Assembly: GCA_003056425.1 (NCBI GenBank)
Contig: PYVY01000021.1
Coordinates: 1 to 64,000, forward strand
Source of the DNA: Alteromonas indica
GTDB taxonomy: Bacteria; Pseudomonadota; Gammaproteobacteria; Enterobacterales; Alteromonadaceae
Length of the DNA: 64,000 nt
Reading direction: 5' to 3'
Shown: in pieces, positions 8,854-17,560 of the stretch
Layout: each line of letters begins with the position of its first letter
How positions within the stretch are numbered: position 1 is the stretch's first letter
Notes under the pieces: model-generated
Seen by the model: only the letters and a program-made list of their open reading frames with translations
Database searches by the model: none
Told to the model about the DNA's origin: nothing
Position numbers and translations under genes: made by a program

Positions 8854-9699
8854 ATGAATATTCAATGGCAAAATCAAGTAATACTAGTAACAGGTGCCAG
8901 TGGTGGCATTGGACACGCCGTTGCTAAAGCATTTGATGAAAAAGGTGCACACCTCATTCTTACTGGCAGAAATGAAATACGTCTAAAAGAATTACAGCAG
9001 TCGCTTAAACACCACCATACTATTGTAGCTGCAGACATATCGCACCATGAAGGTCGAGTTAAGCTTATTCACGTTTGCGAGCGATTACCGGTGAGTATGC
9101 TGATTAACAATGCTGGTACAACCCATGTTGGTGAATTTACCAATGCACCGATCGAGTCAGTGGTGACCACTAACCTTTTGTCGCCCATGTTGCTTACTCA
9201 AGCCTTACTTCCCCTTTTGTCACAGCGTCCTCAGGCGCATGTTGTCAATGTGGGATCAGCGCTCGGTAGCATTGGTTTTGCGGCTCACAGTACTTATTGC
9301 GCGACTAAGTTTGGAATTAAAGGTTGGAGTGAAGCCCTGCACCGCGAATATCACAACAGCAACATTCGGTTTCACTATTTGGCGCCTCGAGCGACCTCAA
9401 CGAAAATCAATGACGAGAGAGCTGTTGCACTCAATAAAGCGCTGGGTAATCAAGTTGATACTCCAGAAGTTGTTGCACAAGCGCTTATTAAATTAGTAGA
9501 GCAAAACAAAACTCGCTTTAGCATCGGCTTTGCTGAGCGATTCTTTGCCAAATTGAATGCCATTCTTCCCACCATTGTAGATAACGCGTTGGCGAAAAAG
9601 CTACCCATTATTAAACACCACACATTCAGCAAAAGAGAGCAGAGTGCACGCATAGACAACGCGCAAAATACCAACGAATTATCTAGTAAGGTGATTTAG
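8854..9699 (+). CDS. Short-chain dehydrogenase/reductase
   Basis: A 281-residue classical SDR: nucleotide-binding TGASGGIG (13-20), NNAG (85-88), catalytic serine near 135, and YxxxK at Y148/K152. A tail of about 40 residues follows the Rossmann core. It lies 46 bases after the diiron-enzyme gene and 13 before the TPR gene. A role in reducing or oxidising an intermediate of this pathway is inferred from position. Confidence 0.85.
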   Translation: MNIQWQNQVILVTGASGGIGHAVAKAFDEKGAHLILTGRNEIRLKELQQSLKHHHTIVAADISHHEGRVKLIHVCERLPVSMLINNAGTTHVGEFTNAPIESVVTTNLLSPMLLTQALLPLLSQRPQAHVVNVGSALGSIGFAAHSTYCATKFGIKGWSEALHREYHNSNIRFHYLAPRATSTKINDERAVALNKALGNQVDTPEVVAQALIKLVEQNKTRFSIGFAERFFAKLNAILPTIVDNALAKKLPIIKHHTFSKREQSARIDNAQNTNELSSKVI

Positions 9700-9712
9700 T
9701 ACCGGAGCGATC

Positions 9713-10420
9713 ATGATGAAAAATTTAGCCCTTGTAACCCGAATTACTCTACTTACATTATCTCTGGGCTTTGTAAGTTACACATTTGCCCAAGATAACG
9801 TAAGACAGTCATTAAACGAAGTATCAACCCCGTCGATGCAGCAAGAGATTCAATCTCCTCTTTCTATACTTCAACACGAATGGGCTCATATCAACTATGA
9901 GTTGGAGGATAAGCAAAAAGAAAAAGCCTTTGCCACGCTTATGGAAAAAGCGAAGTTTTTTGTTAGTAAAGAACCCAACAACCCTGAATTAGTCATTTGG
10001 CAAGGCATTATTCAATCGAGCATAGCGGGGGCTAAAGGCGGGTTAGGTGCACTCGATTACGCCAAAGCTGCGCGTAAGAGCTTTGAGCAGGCTATGCGAT
10101 TAGACGAAAATGCATTGGCAGGTTCAGCCATGACAAGCCTAGGGGTGCTTTATCATAAACTACCGGGCTGGCCGATAAGCTTTGGCAATGACAAGAAAGC
10201 GGAGAAACTGTTAAAGCATGCCCTTGAAATCAACCCAGATGGTATTGACCCTAACTACTTTTACGCTGAATTTTTATATGACAATGGTAAGTACGACCAA
10301 GCACGAGCGTTTGTCAAAAAAGCGAAACAAGCTCCTGCTAGAGCAGGACGCCCGCTTGCCGATTTAGGAAGAAAGCAAGAAATTTCTCGACTTGAAGATA
10401 AGTTAGCTCAAAAGAGCTAA
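9713..10420 (+). CDS. Secreted TPR-repeat protein
   Basis: About 235 residues with a signal peptide (cleavage likely after FA, residue 26) and TPR-like helical repeats in the C-terminal two thirds. The stretch with YHKLPGWPISFGNDKKAE and NPDGIDPNYFYAEFLYDNG recalls a conserved periplasmic TPR family that I cannot name. The start follows CGGAG; the second ATG at 9716 is equally possible. It is last in the operon, and its periplasmic location suggests that the cytoplasmic pathway acts on, or is sensed at, the envelope. Confidence 0.7.
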   Translation: MMKNLALVTRITLLTLSLGFVSYTFAQDNVRQSLNEVSTPSMQQEIQSPLSILQHEWAHINYELEDKQKEKAFATLMEKAKFFVSKEPNNPELVIWQGIIQSSIAGAKGGLGALDYAKAARKSFEQAMRLDENALAGSAMTSLGVLYHKLPGWPISFGNDKKAEKLLKHALEINPDGIDPNYFYAEFLYDNGKYDQARAFVKKAKQAPARAGRPLADLGRKQEISRLEDKLAQKS

Positions 10421-10439
10421 CATTTTATCGTCTAAAAAA

Positions 10440-10465
10440 CGCTCGCAATTTAAATGTTGCGGGCG
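10440..10465 (+). terminator. Probable terminator of the diiron-enzyme operon
   Basis: Stem CGCTCGCAA / TTGCGGGCG with one G-T pair and an eight-base loop, 20 bases after the TPR gene stop. The following tract, TACTTTCT, is only moderately T-rich. Confidence 0.5.
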
Positions 10466-10490
10466 TACTTTCTCAGTTCGAAACAAGTTA

Positions 10491-11140
10491 CTAATCGGTC
10501 TCAAAAAGAGAGCTTAAGGTAAAAATGTCCGCTCTACTTACAACAGGACTCCACAAGCAGCCCCTTGCAGCATAAACTTTTATAGATTCTATGTCGTCCA
10601 CCTCGATGCCTAAAGAGCGGACAGCGCTCTCTAACTTCTTATGGCGGGGCAATAGTTGGACAAACCGAAGGTTTTTGTCTTCTTATAGATAAGATAAGGC
10701 TTGGTTCTACGCTTCGAATGGGGCTGTATAGGGGTATCTAGCCTGAGTTTGTCAATCCATCTATGAAAAATACGATTGAATTGACTGGTAGATATGAGCA
10801 TAAGATGAATTGATGCGTGACTTCAAAAGGTAGTCAGAATCCGTAGCCAAGTTTTCTTTACCCAGGCTAAAATCTATTTTCCAGTGTTCGGTATTATCTC
10901 AAATTGAACAGGACTGCCTGTTTTTTGCTGAACAACGTGTGCTCTCCGTAGAGCTTTACGTCCGCATACCACGCCTGACACTTTCAGTTTCACAAGATTA
11001 AATAATGCGAGGACTCGAGTTTGCCCTTAAAGTTCTAAACGAATTCTGATAACCCATTTGTGTGCTAATTGAAGAGGCTTTTTCTGCTCGATAATAGGGG
11101 CTTTATTCCAAGGTGTATCAATTTGAATTACCCTAATTTG
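10491..11140 (-). pseudogene. Ruined tyrosine recombinase (integrase) gene
   Basis: Reading the minus strand across stops gives a recognisable integrase: PWNKAPIIEQKKPL near 11110, VIRIRLEL then a stop, RVLALFNLVKLKVSGV near 10995 with a short internal deletion, HVVQQKTGSPVQFEI near 10915, and a C-terminus KNLRFVQLLPRHKKLESAV followed by RSLGIEVDD near 10600-10680. This is the pattern of small stand-alone tyrosine recombinases. The catalytic region between about 10690 and 10860 is unreadable, so the gene is dead. It marks past mobility of the island. Confidence 0.75.
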
Positions 11141-11514
11141 TCTCCCATTTATGAGAAAACTTAAGTGAAGAAGGTACTGAACATTTATATCTCAACCTGC
11201 GCATAAGTGATTCTTTGAATAGAAATCGACTGGTTCCGTTCAGTAACTCTTTAGTTTATCTCGTTATCATATTCAATATGAATAACGTCTTGTGACTAAC
11301 GATCAAGGCTTATACTAGTCCTGCTACTTAGTTTAGTGGGTGCACAATTACCTCTACAGAAATTTTTCCACAATGGTAGGAGTGGCAAAGCAGTCACTTT
11401 TACATAGATGGAGCATTAACCTACTGTAAATAATAAATTTATTCTGAAAGAGAAAATACGTTTGAACTTGTTCAATCGTACGCTAATAACCGCTTCAAAA
11501 TTAACTATCTGACT

Positions 11515-11748
11515 GTGCGAAATTCATACTTCCGGTTCAATAGGCAAATTCATTTATTCGGATACAATTTCCCAGAAAGGGGTATTCAGGTAGCGAATTC
11601 GATGGCTGAGCGAAAAAACTTTAAAACGTTTAAACTAAATATTCTAAAGCGTTACACGGAGTCTGGCTGGAAATTTTTTGTTGCTTATGGTGATTCAAGC
11701 ACTGGTTTTGCCGCTCACATGGTCCTCAAGACAAAATATTTTCCATAG
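11515..11748 (+). CDS. Uncertain 77-codon open frame, possibly a remnant
   Basis: A GTG-started frame whose C-terminal part (ESGWKFFVAYGDSSTGFAAH) looks protein-like and faintly recalls the DxD/GDS region of HAD-type phosphatases. There is no good ribosome site and no N-terminal domain. It could be the tail of a decayed gene or chance. I do not assign a function. Confidence 0.2.
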   Translation: MRNSYFRFNRQIHLFGYNFPERGIQVANSMAERKNFKTFKLNILKRYTESGWKFFVAYGDSSTGFAAHMVLKTKYFP

Positions 11749-11900
11749 CAAGACAAGGTGCTCGTGTGTGCAGGTCAGGGTCTAGGGGGAAAGTGCTACG
11801 ATAGCTGGTCAAAACACATTCCTATAGCGTTCACTCCTTAACAGCCTATTTCTTCCTTCCTGAGCGATTAGGACATTTTTACCTCAATTAAAAGACTCTT

Positions 11901-11917
11901 CATAAGGTTACCTTAAG
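11901..11917 (+). promoter_or_regulatory. PmrA-type operator before the GT2-VTT-ArnT operon
   Basis: CATAAG-GTTAC-CTTAAG: the first half-site has one mismatch, the second is perfect, spacing is the usual five. A -10-like TAGTGT lies about 11 bases downstream. Confidence 0.65.
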
Positions 11918-11986
11918 TTTCATTTGTTAGTGTTTTTTTATCGAAAATAGAATTTGCTTGATTTTGAGGCTTTGACAGAGGGCTAC

Positions 11987-12721
11987 GTGCGAATTTCAGT
12001 TGTTATACCAGCGAGAAACGAAGAAGAAAATTTAAAACCCTTAATTGAGGAAATTTATAGCGCGTTAACAGATGTAGCAAACTTCGAAGTCATCTATGTC
12101 GATGATGGAAGTACGGATAAGACATTTGAGAATTTGCTTTATCTGAAAGCGAGTGGCTTTCACAGAGTTAACGTGCTACGGCATAGGCATTCGGTGGGAC
12201 AAAGTACAGCTATTTGGACAGGGGTGAGCCATGCTGATGGAGAACTTGTAGTTACACTTGATGCGGATGGGCAGAATGATCCTGCTGATATACCAAACCT
12301 CCTGACTATGGCCTCTCAATTTCCGTTAGGGAGTCACTTTTGCATTGCTGGTCATCGTAAAAACAGAAAGGATACAGCTTGGAAAAGATTTCAGTCAAAA
12401 CTAGCAAATTCGGTAAGAAATAAACTTCTTAATGATGATACACCTGACACCGGATGTGGGTTAAAGGTCTTTCCAAAACAAACATTCCTCGATTTACCCT
12501 ATTTTGACCATATGCATCGTTTTCTGCCAGCACTGATCCGGCGACAAGGTGGGATCATTAAAGTTGTTGAAGTGAATCACAGAGACAGGCAATTTGGAAA
12601 ATCAAAATATAATATGTTAGGACGGCTTGGGGTCGGACTAATTGATATGGCAGGAGTTTATTGGCTTCAGAAACGTAATAAACTTAATGATGTCATCTTA
12701 GAAAATGAAGAGAGTATCTAA
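11987..12721 (+). CDS. GT2 family glycosyltransferase, ArnC/DPM-synthase-like
   Basis: A 244-residue enzyme with the GT-A core: VVIPARNEEENL at its N-terminus, YVDDGSTD, and the metal-binding TLDADGQNDP. No C-terminal membrane helices are seen, as in dolichyl-phosphate-mannose-synthase-like enzymes that load sugars onto polyprenyl phosphate. I prefer GTG 11987, preceded by GAGG at five bases, over TTG 11954, which lacks a ribosome site. The next gene starts right after its stop. With the ArnT-like protein it likely makes the lipid-linked sugar donor for lipid A decoration; the sugar is unknown. Confidence 0.82.
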   Translation: MRISVVIPARNEEENLKPLIEEIYSALTDVANFEVIYVDDGSTDKTFENLLYLKASGFHRVNVLRHRHSVGQSTAIWTGVSHADGELVVTLDADGQNDPADIPNLLTMASQFPLGSHFCIAGHRKNRKDTAWKRFQSKLANSVRNKLLNDDTPDTGCGLKVFPKQTFLDLPYFDHMHRFLPALIRRQGGIIKVVEVNHRDRQFGKSKYNMLGRLGVGLIDMAGVYWLQKRNKLNDVILENEESI

Positions 12722-13438
12722 TTGAATTCCAGTCTCCTTCGTTTCTTCATTCTGGTACTTACCATTCTGTTTTTTAGTCATTTGATTTCGGTCTCTCCCT
12801 CATTTGACGCATTTAATCAGGAGTGGATAGACAAGCATACCCGTAATAATGGAGTGACAGAGATAGCCAAATTTTTAGCCGTCTCAGTATTTTTACTTTC
12901 TATCGGACTTCCACGCCAGTTAGTCGCATTTATGGGGGGGTATGCCTTTGGATTTGCTGAAGGTGTCATCTATTCAACATTAGCAGCTACCCTCAGCTGT
13001 GCAACAGTTATGGCAGTATCCCGATATTTCGCTAGACCGATTATTATTCAACACTTTGAAATGCGGGTGCGCAAGTTAGACCACTTTCTAGTTCGCTCTC
13101 CCTTTCTTAAGTCCGTTATCATTAGACTGTTGCCAGTAGGAAATAATCTACTCACAAACATTTTTGCTGGCGTTTCAAAGATTCCACGACGCTCTTTTAT
13201 TCTTGGGTCTACTATTGGCTACATCCCTCAAATGGCGGTTTTTGCATTGATGGGTAAGGGTGTATTAATCAACTCTGAACTTAAAATAATCATAAGCGCC
13301 CTATTATTCGGGATTTCCAGCTTGCTAAGCGCATATCTTTTTAAGGTTTATCGTCGTCAACATAATGACGATAAAACTCTTCGTTCACTCACAAAAAGCA
13401 GCAAATGTAGCAATGAATCAGACGAGCTTAGCCATTAA
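12722..13438 (+). CDS. VTT-domain membrane protein (TVP38/TMEM64/DedA-like)
   Basis: A 238-residue protein with about five hydrophobic segments and the family marks GLPRQLVAFMGGYAFGFAEG, SRYFARP, RLLPVGNNLLTN and GYIPQMAVFALMGKG. TTG follows the upstream stop directly, with GAAGAGAG seven bases before. Related VTT/DedA proteins scramble or recycle lipid carriers such as undecaprenyl phosphate, so a place between a GT2 enzyme and an ArnT-like enzyme fits carrier handling; this is inference. It overlaps the beginning of the next open frame. Confidence 0.78.
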   Translation: MNSSLLRFFILVLTILFFSHLISVSPSFDAFNQEWIDKHTRNNGVTEIAKFLAVSVFLLSIGLPRQLVAFMGGYAFGFAEGVIYSTLAATLSCATVMAVSRYFARPIIIQHFEMRVRKLDHFLVRSPFLKSVIIRLLPVGNNLLTNIFAGVSKIPRRSFILGSTIGYIPQMAVFALMGKGVLINSELKIIISALLFGISSLLSAYLFKVYRRQHNDDKTLRSLTKSSKCSNESDELSH

Positions 13439-15155
13439 ACATAAGAACAAGCACCCAAACTATACTTTCTGGCTTTTTGTACTGGCTAGCGTGTTGATAT
13501 TTATCGGGCTTGGGTTAAGAGATCCCTGGCCTGCTGACGAACCTCGTTTTGCACAAGTTGCAAAAGAAATGGTTGAAACAGGTCAGTGGTTCTTTCCAGC
13601 CAGAGCGGAAGAGTTTTATCCTGATAAACCACCTGTGTTTATGTGGTCTATCGCTTTTTTCTTTGCGCTATTCGGGTCAATTAAGATTGCCTTTCTGCTC
13701 CCATCTGCTTTATGCAGCCTACTCACACTTTTTTTGGTGTATGACATCTCAAAACGACTGTGGAGTACAAAAGAAGCGCTGATCGCAACGTCACTTCTTT
13801 TATTGAGTTTTCAATTTTTGCTTCAGGCCAAGTCTGCACAAATAGACGCAATGGTCTGCTGCTGGATAACAATAGGATGCTATGGTCTTCTGCGCTTTTT
13901 CTTAGTTGAAAGACGATGGCGTTGGTATTACCTCGCCTTTTTCTTCATGGGAATTGGCGTCATCACAAAAGGGGTCGGATTTTTACCAGTCCTGATGCTG
14001 ATACCATACTTGATACATCAACGCGTTTGGCCTCAGCGGGACATAACTAAGAACCAAACGAAAAACTCCGTATTACCGTGGTTAATGGGTGCAGTGGTGA
14101 TGTTACTGGCTATATCACTATGGTTTGTACCTATGTTGATATTGGTCGAAAATAGCCACGATCCATCACTTGCTCTATATAGAGATAACATTCTTTTCAG
14201 GCAAACGGTCACTCGATATGCTGATTCCTGGCATCACATAAAGCCATTCTGGTATTACCTCGTTGAGGTTATTCCATTATTCTGGCTGCCAATTAGCATC
14301 GCTCTTCCATGGCTCATCCCATTTTGGTATCGCGCAATTAAAAAAGGTGATGCCCGCATACTCTTACCGTTGGGTTGGATTGTACTTGTCCTACTTTTCT
14401 TCAGCGTAAGTCCTGGCAAACGGGGAGTGTACATATTACCCGCATTGCCGATGCTGGCACTGATCTCTGCGCCTTACTTTGATTCAGTTGTTAATAAAAA
14501 AGTATTTTCCTGGCTTATGTGGGCTGTTGTATTTTTACTATCAGTAGGCTTATTGGGGTTTGGTTTTTCCGGCATAGTAGAAGCATCATTCGCCCTAAAA
14601 TTAGAAGAAAAGTTCGGGCTTTCTCCGTGGATGTTTTTTTTAGTAACGGGGGTACTGACGTGTCTGGTTACGGTGATTACTTCTAGAGGGAAGCACTGGA
14701 AAGCCTGGCCTTATTTCTTGTGTACTCTTTGGGGCATGTACGCTACATGGGGTTACACTTTACTTGAAGATGTAAAAACCCCTAAAAGCGTATTTGGAAA
14801 TATTGAAAAAGAAATTGGCAAACATGATGCAACTATTGCACTTGTTGATTTTTCTGAACAGTTTATTCTCTTCTCGCCTTATCCCATCGTCCACTTTGGC
14901 TATCATACCCCTACTGATGAGCAATTATCTGCCGCCTACCAGTGGCTGGAGAAGACTGACAAGGGAAGATATATCCTCGTAGATGAAAAACACGTACGCA
15001 ACGATTGTTTTAAAAAAGAAATGGCAACGTCTGTAGGATATGCACATCGCGTCCACTGGGTTCTATTATCGCACGAGGCATTAACCGAAAAATGTCCGCT
15101 TACGAGAACGACGACTGAGATCTTTAGTTATATCCCAGACAGGCCCGTTACGTGA
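13413..15155 (+). CDS. ArnT-like GT39 lipid A glycosyltransferase
   Basis: About 580 residues with a dozen membrane helices. The periplasmic acidic motif DPWPADEPRFAQVAKEM and YPDKPPVFMW near the N-terminus are diagnostic of the PMT/ArnT family, which transfers sugars from undecaprenyl phosphate to lipid A. The frame opens at 13365, but ATG 13413 shortens the overlap with the upstream gene to 26 bases and gives a family-like start; this is not certain. Its decayed paralogue begins at 5669. Location in a PmrA-type regulon with EptA supports a role in cationic peptide resistance. Confidence 0.82.
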   Translation: MNQTSLAIKHKNKHPNYTFWLFVLASVLIFIGLGLRDPWPADEPRFAQVAKEMVETGQWFFPARAEEFYPDKPPVFMWSIAFFFALFGSIKIAFLLPSALCSLLTLFLVYDISKRLWSTKEALIATSLLLLSFQFLLQAKSAQIDAMVCCWITIGCYGLLRFFLVERRWRWYYLAFFFMGIGVITKGVGFLPVLMLIPYLIHQRVWPQRDITKNQTKNSVLPWLMGAVVMLLAISLWFVPMLILVENSHDPSLALYRDNILFRQTVTRYADSWHHIKPFWYYLVEVIPLFWLPISIALPWLIPFWYRAIKKGDARILLPLGWIVLVLLFFSVSPGKRGVYILPALPMLALISAPYFDSVVNKKVFSWLMWAVVFLLSVGLLGFGFSGIVEASFALKLEEKFGLSPWMFFLVTGVLTCLVTVITSRGKHWKAWPYFLCTLWGMYATWGYTLLEDVKTPKSVFGNIEKEIGKHDATIALVDFSEQFILFSPYPIVHFGYHTPTDEQLSAAYQWLEKTDKGRYILVDEKHVRNDCFKKEMATSVGYAHRVHWVLLSHEALTEKCPLTRTTTEIFSYIPDRPVT

Positions 15156-15214
15156 GGGTTACATATTTTCATACAATTAAAAAATAATGCGAAAATTTTC
15201 ATTCCACAGTTTTT

Positions 15215-15231
15215 CTTAAGCGTTATTTAAG
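15215..15231 (+). promoter_or_regulatory. PmrA-type operator before eptA-dgkA
   Basis: CTTAAG-CGTTA-TTTAAG: second half-site one mismatch, spacing five, with a -10-like TAACTT at 15242. The eptA-like start is at 15278. Confidence 0.7.
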
Positions 15232-15277
15232 TTTTAACAGGTAACTTGTGTGCTAAGAAGTACACGAGAACCTTATT

Positions 15278-16885
15278 GTGAAATTTCCAAGAACACTAAA
15301 TTTCAATCCTACATCAGCTCAGTTCATTTTACTTTCTTCATTATTTATCGCAGCAATATTCAACGCACCATTTCTGTCTGCTGTTTATGAAGTTGTAGCC
15401 CCTGTAACATTGAATGAGTGGGTGTTTTTTCTCTCTGTACCGCTCTTGCTAACCTTTTTTAATGTTATTTTTCTAAGTCTTTTTGGTGCCCTATTTTTGC
15501 CGCGCACCACAGTTGCAATTACTTTCGTTGTAAGTTCTCTTCTACTTTACGGCACCTTGGCCTATGGTGTCATTTTCGATAAGAGCATGATACAGAATGT
15601 AATGGAAACAAATTCTGGTGAAGCCTTTTCCTATCTAAATTCAACACTTTTTTTATTCTTCTCTATATTGGGATTAATCCCTGTATTTGCGATTTTTAAC
15701 CTGGAATTAAATGGGAAGCTCAAGGCTCGAATCAAGCACCTTCTAGTGCTGAACTTATTAGCTTTATTGGGTATTGCAATTATAGCCACGTTCCTTTTTA
15801 AGAGCTATGCAGCTGTCGGCAGAAATAACAAAGACCTAACGAAGTATATTATTCCCTACGCCTTTTATGATTCAGGGTACAAGTACCTTCGGGACACTTA
15901 CTTCTATCCGCCTTTATCCTACAAAGTATTAGACAAGCGTCCCTACATAAAAGGGAATGCTGATATACATCCGTCTACTACAGTGTTTGTGGTTGGCGAA
16001 ACGGCCAGAGCTGACAAGTTTTCAAGCAACGGCTATTCGAGGCGTACTACGCCTAATATCCAGAACGCAGGTGCAATCAGTTTTAGCAAGGTGACATCTT
16101 GCGGCACTGCTACCGCAGTCTCCGTGCCATGTATGTTCTCAAGACTTTCACGAGAAAATTATGATTCGCGTATTGCAGACAGTCAGGACAATGTTTTAGA
16201 CATCATTCATCGTGCAGGTGTTGACGTCACCTGGATTGACAATAACAGTAGCTGTAAAGGAGTATGCAAGAGGGTAGAGACTATAGACTTCAACCCGTCA
16301 AGAGATCCCAAGTTGTGCGATGGAGATTATTGTTATGATGAGGTACTTGTTGACCTTTTAAGAGAAACTCTTTCAAGGCCATCTAAAGAACATAGAGTTA
16401 TAGTCTTACATATGATTGGCTCACACGGGCCTACCTATTACCGGAGATACCCAGAGAAATTTGCTAAGTTCGTGCCCGATTGTCCCAGAAGTGATATTCA
16501 AAATTGTGAAGAGGCAGAGCTGACAAATACGTACGATAATACTATTGCATACACAGACTACGTGCTAGGCCAGATTATTGAACAGCTTTCCACTATTCCT
16601 AATTCGTCGATGCTTTATTTATCGGATCATGGTGAGTCATTGGGAGAGAAAGGGCTTTATTTGCACGGTTTCCCCTATAATTTAGCGCCTGTTGAGCAAA
16701 CTCATGTACCAATGGTTTATTGGGCCTCCAGGTTTAGCCAACCCCAATATAGTGATTGTGTAAATTCGTTATCCAGTCATCCTTATTCGCAGGACAACCT
16801 TTTTGACACATTACTTGGTCTTACTAATGTGCAAAGCAGCACCTACCAACCCACTCAGGATATTTTACGAAAATGCGAGTCATAG
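15278..16885 (+). CDS. eptA: Phosphoethanolamine-lipid A transferase, EptA/MCR family
   Basis: A 535-residue protein with five N-terminal membrane helices (within 1-175) and a periplasmic alkaline-phosphatase-like domain. Catalytic features are visible: metal ligand E241 in VVGETARAD, nucleophile T279 in SCGTATAVSVPCMF, D450/H451 in LSDHGESLGEKG, and the cysteines that stabilise the domain. It moves phosphoethanolamine from phosphatidylethanolamine to lipid A. The GTG start stands 47 bases after the operator. The gene overlaps dgkA by 13 bases, a common pair since the reaction releases diacylglycerol. The length equals that of the family. Confidence 0.92.
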   Translation: MKFPRTLNFNPTSAQFILLSSLFIAAIFNAPFLSAVYEVVAPVTLNEWVFFLSVPLLLTFFNVIFLSLFGALFLPRTTVAITFVVSSLLLYGTLAYGVIFDKSMIQNVMETNSGEAFSYLNSTLFLFFSILGLIPVFAIFNLELNGKLKARIKHLLVLNLLALLGIAIIATFLFKSYAAVGRNNKDLTKYIIPYAFYDSGYKYLRDTYFYPPLSYKVLDKRPYIKGNADIHPSTTVFVVGETARADKFSSNGYSRRTTPNIQNAGAISFSKVTSCGTATAVSVPCMFSRLSRENYDSRIADSQDNVLDIIHRAGVDVTWIDNNSSCKGVCKRVETIDFNPSRDPKLCDGDYCYDEVLVDLLRETLSRPSKEHRVIVLHMIGSHGPTYYRRYPEKFAKFVPDCPRSDIQNCEEAELTNTYDNTIAYTDYVLGQIIEQLSTIPNSSMLYLSDHGESLGEKGLYLHGFPYNLAPVEQTHVPMVYWASRFSQPQYSDCVNSLSSHPYSQDNLFDTLLGLTNVQSSTYQPTQDILRKCES

Positions 16886-17280
16886 ACGAAACCACATCAG
16901 AAATGCATTTCGACCCTAAAGCCAAACCAAAGGGTATGTTGCGTATTGTATTAGCAATGAAAAACTCTGTAAGAGCTATATCATGGCTTGTTAAAAACGA
17001 ATCAGCGTTCCGCCAAGAACTTATCTTACTTATCTTAGCAGGGGGAGTGCTTGCTCTTTGGTCTATACCCTATATGGAAAAGGCGATTTTACTTTCCTCC
17101 ATACTCTTCGTCCTGTTCGCTGAAATTGTCAATACTGCAATTGAAGTCACTATTGACCGTATCGGAAAAGAGATTCACCCACTGTCAGGCTTAGCAAAAG
17201 ACTTAGGCTCAGCGGGTGTTTTCGTGGCTATCGCAATTTCATCTTTGTTATGGTTAGGAGCACTGTGTAGGTATTTTTGA
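16873..17280 (+). CDS. dgkA: Diacylglycerol kinase
   Basis: A 135-residue small membrane kinase with three TM segments. The family signatures ESAFRQE, AEIVNTAIEVTIDRIG and KDLGSAGVFVA are all present. It phosphorylates diacylglycerol left by EptA so that the lipid is recycled to phosphatidic acid. The start at 16873 overlaps eptA; an in-frame ATG at 16903 would give a protein closer to the usual 120 residues, and neither has a strong ribosome site. Confidence 0.9.
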   Translation: MRVIDETTSEMHFDPKAKPKGMLRIVLAMKNSVRAISWLVKNESAFRQELILLILAGGVLALWSIPYMEKAILLSSILFVLFAEIVNTAIEVTIDRIGKEIHPLSGLAKDLGSAGVFVAIAISSLLWLGALCRYF

Positions 17281-17455
17281 TTCGAATCTGTTGGCACCAC
17301 AATATGGTAACGCTCGGGCATGAGTCAAACTTTCCAATACGTTCATATTGCTAAAAGCAGTAAATCTCTACAATTCACAAACTTTGAATTGGGAAGTTAA
17401 AGTCTGTTTTAACTATGAAACTTATCACAAATATCACTAGATGCAGTAATCCGCT

Positions 17456-17519
17456 AATTGAACGTAACTACCTAAAAGACGCAGCAAGCCAACGGCTGCT
17501 TTACGTCTTGAGTTCAATT
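17456..17519. repeat. Nested imperfect inverted repeat
   Basis: AATTGAAC (17456-17463) pairs with GTTCAATT (17512-17519), AAGACG (17476-17481) with CGTCTT (17504-17509), and an inner GCC/GGC closes the loop. It precedes the IS30 fragment and could be part of that element's end or a terminator of dgkA. I see no T-run. Confidence 0.45.
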
Positions 17520-17560
17520 GGTGAGTGCAACGCTATCCTTATTAAAGGAGGAATGTTGCC

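Larger units (their letters stand above)
11141..11953. other. Gene-poor stretch with no assignable gene
   Basis: AT-rich DNA with many stops in all frames. One open frame (11515-11748) is listed separately with low confidence. Nothing else can be assigned except the operator near the right end. Confidence 0.5.

Noticed and set aside
6618..10420. Reading the ligase-HDO-SDR set as thiamine metabolism because of TenA similarity
   Set aside because: The diiron ligand set is present and no thiamine genes or riboswitch are near.
17456..17519. Integron attC site
   Set aside because: The core GTTRRRY/RYYYAAC sequences are missing and no integron integrase or cassette array is nearby.
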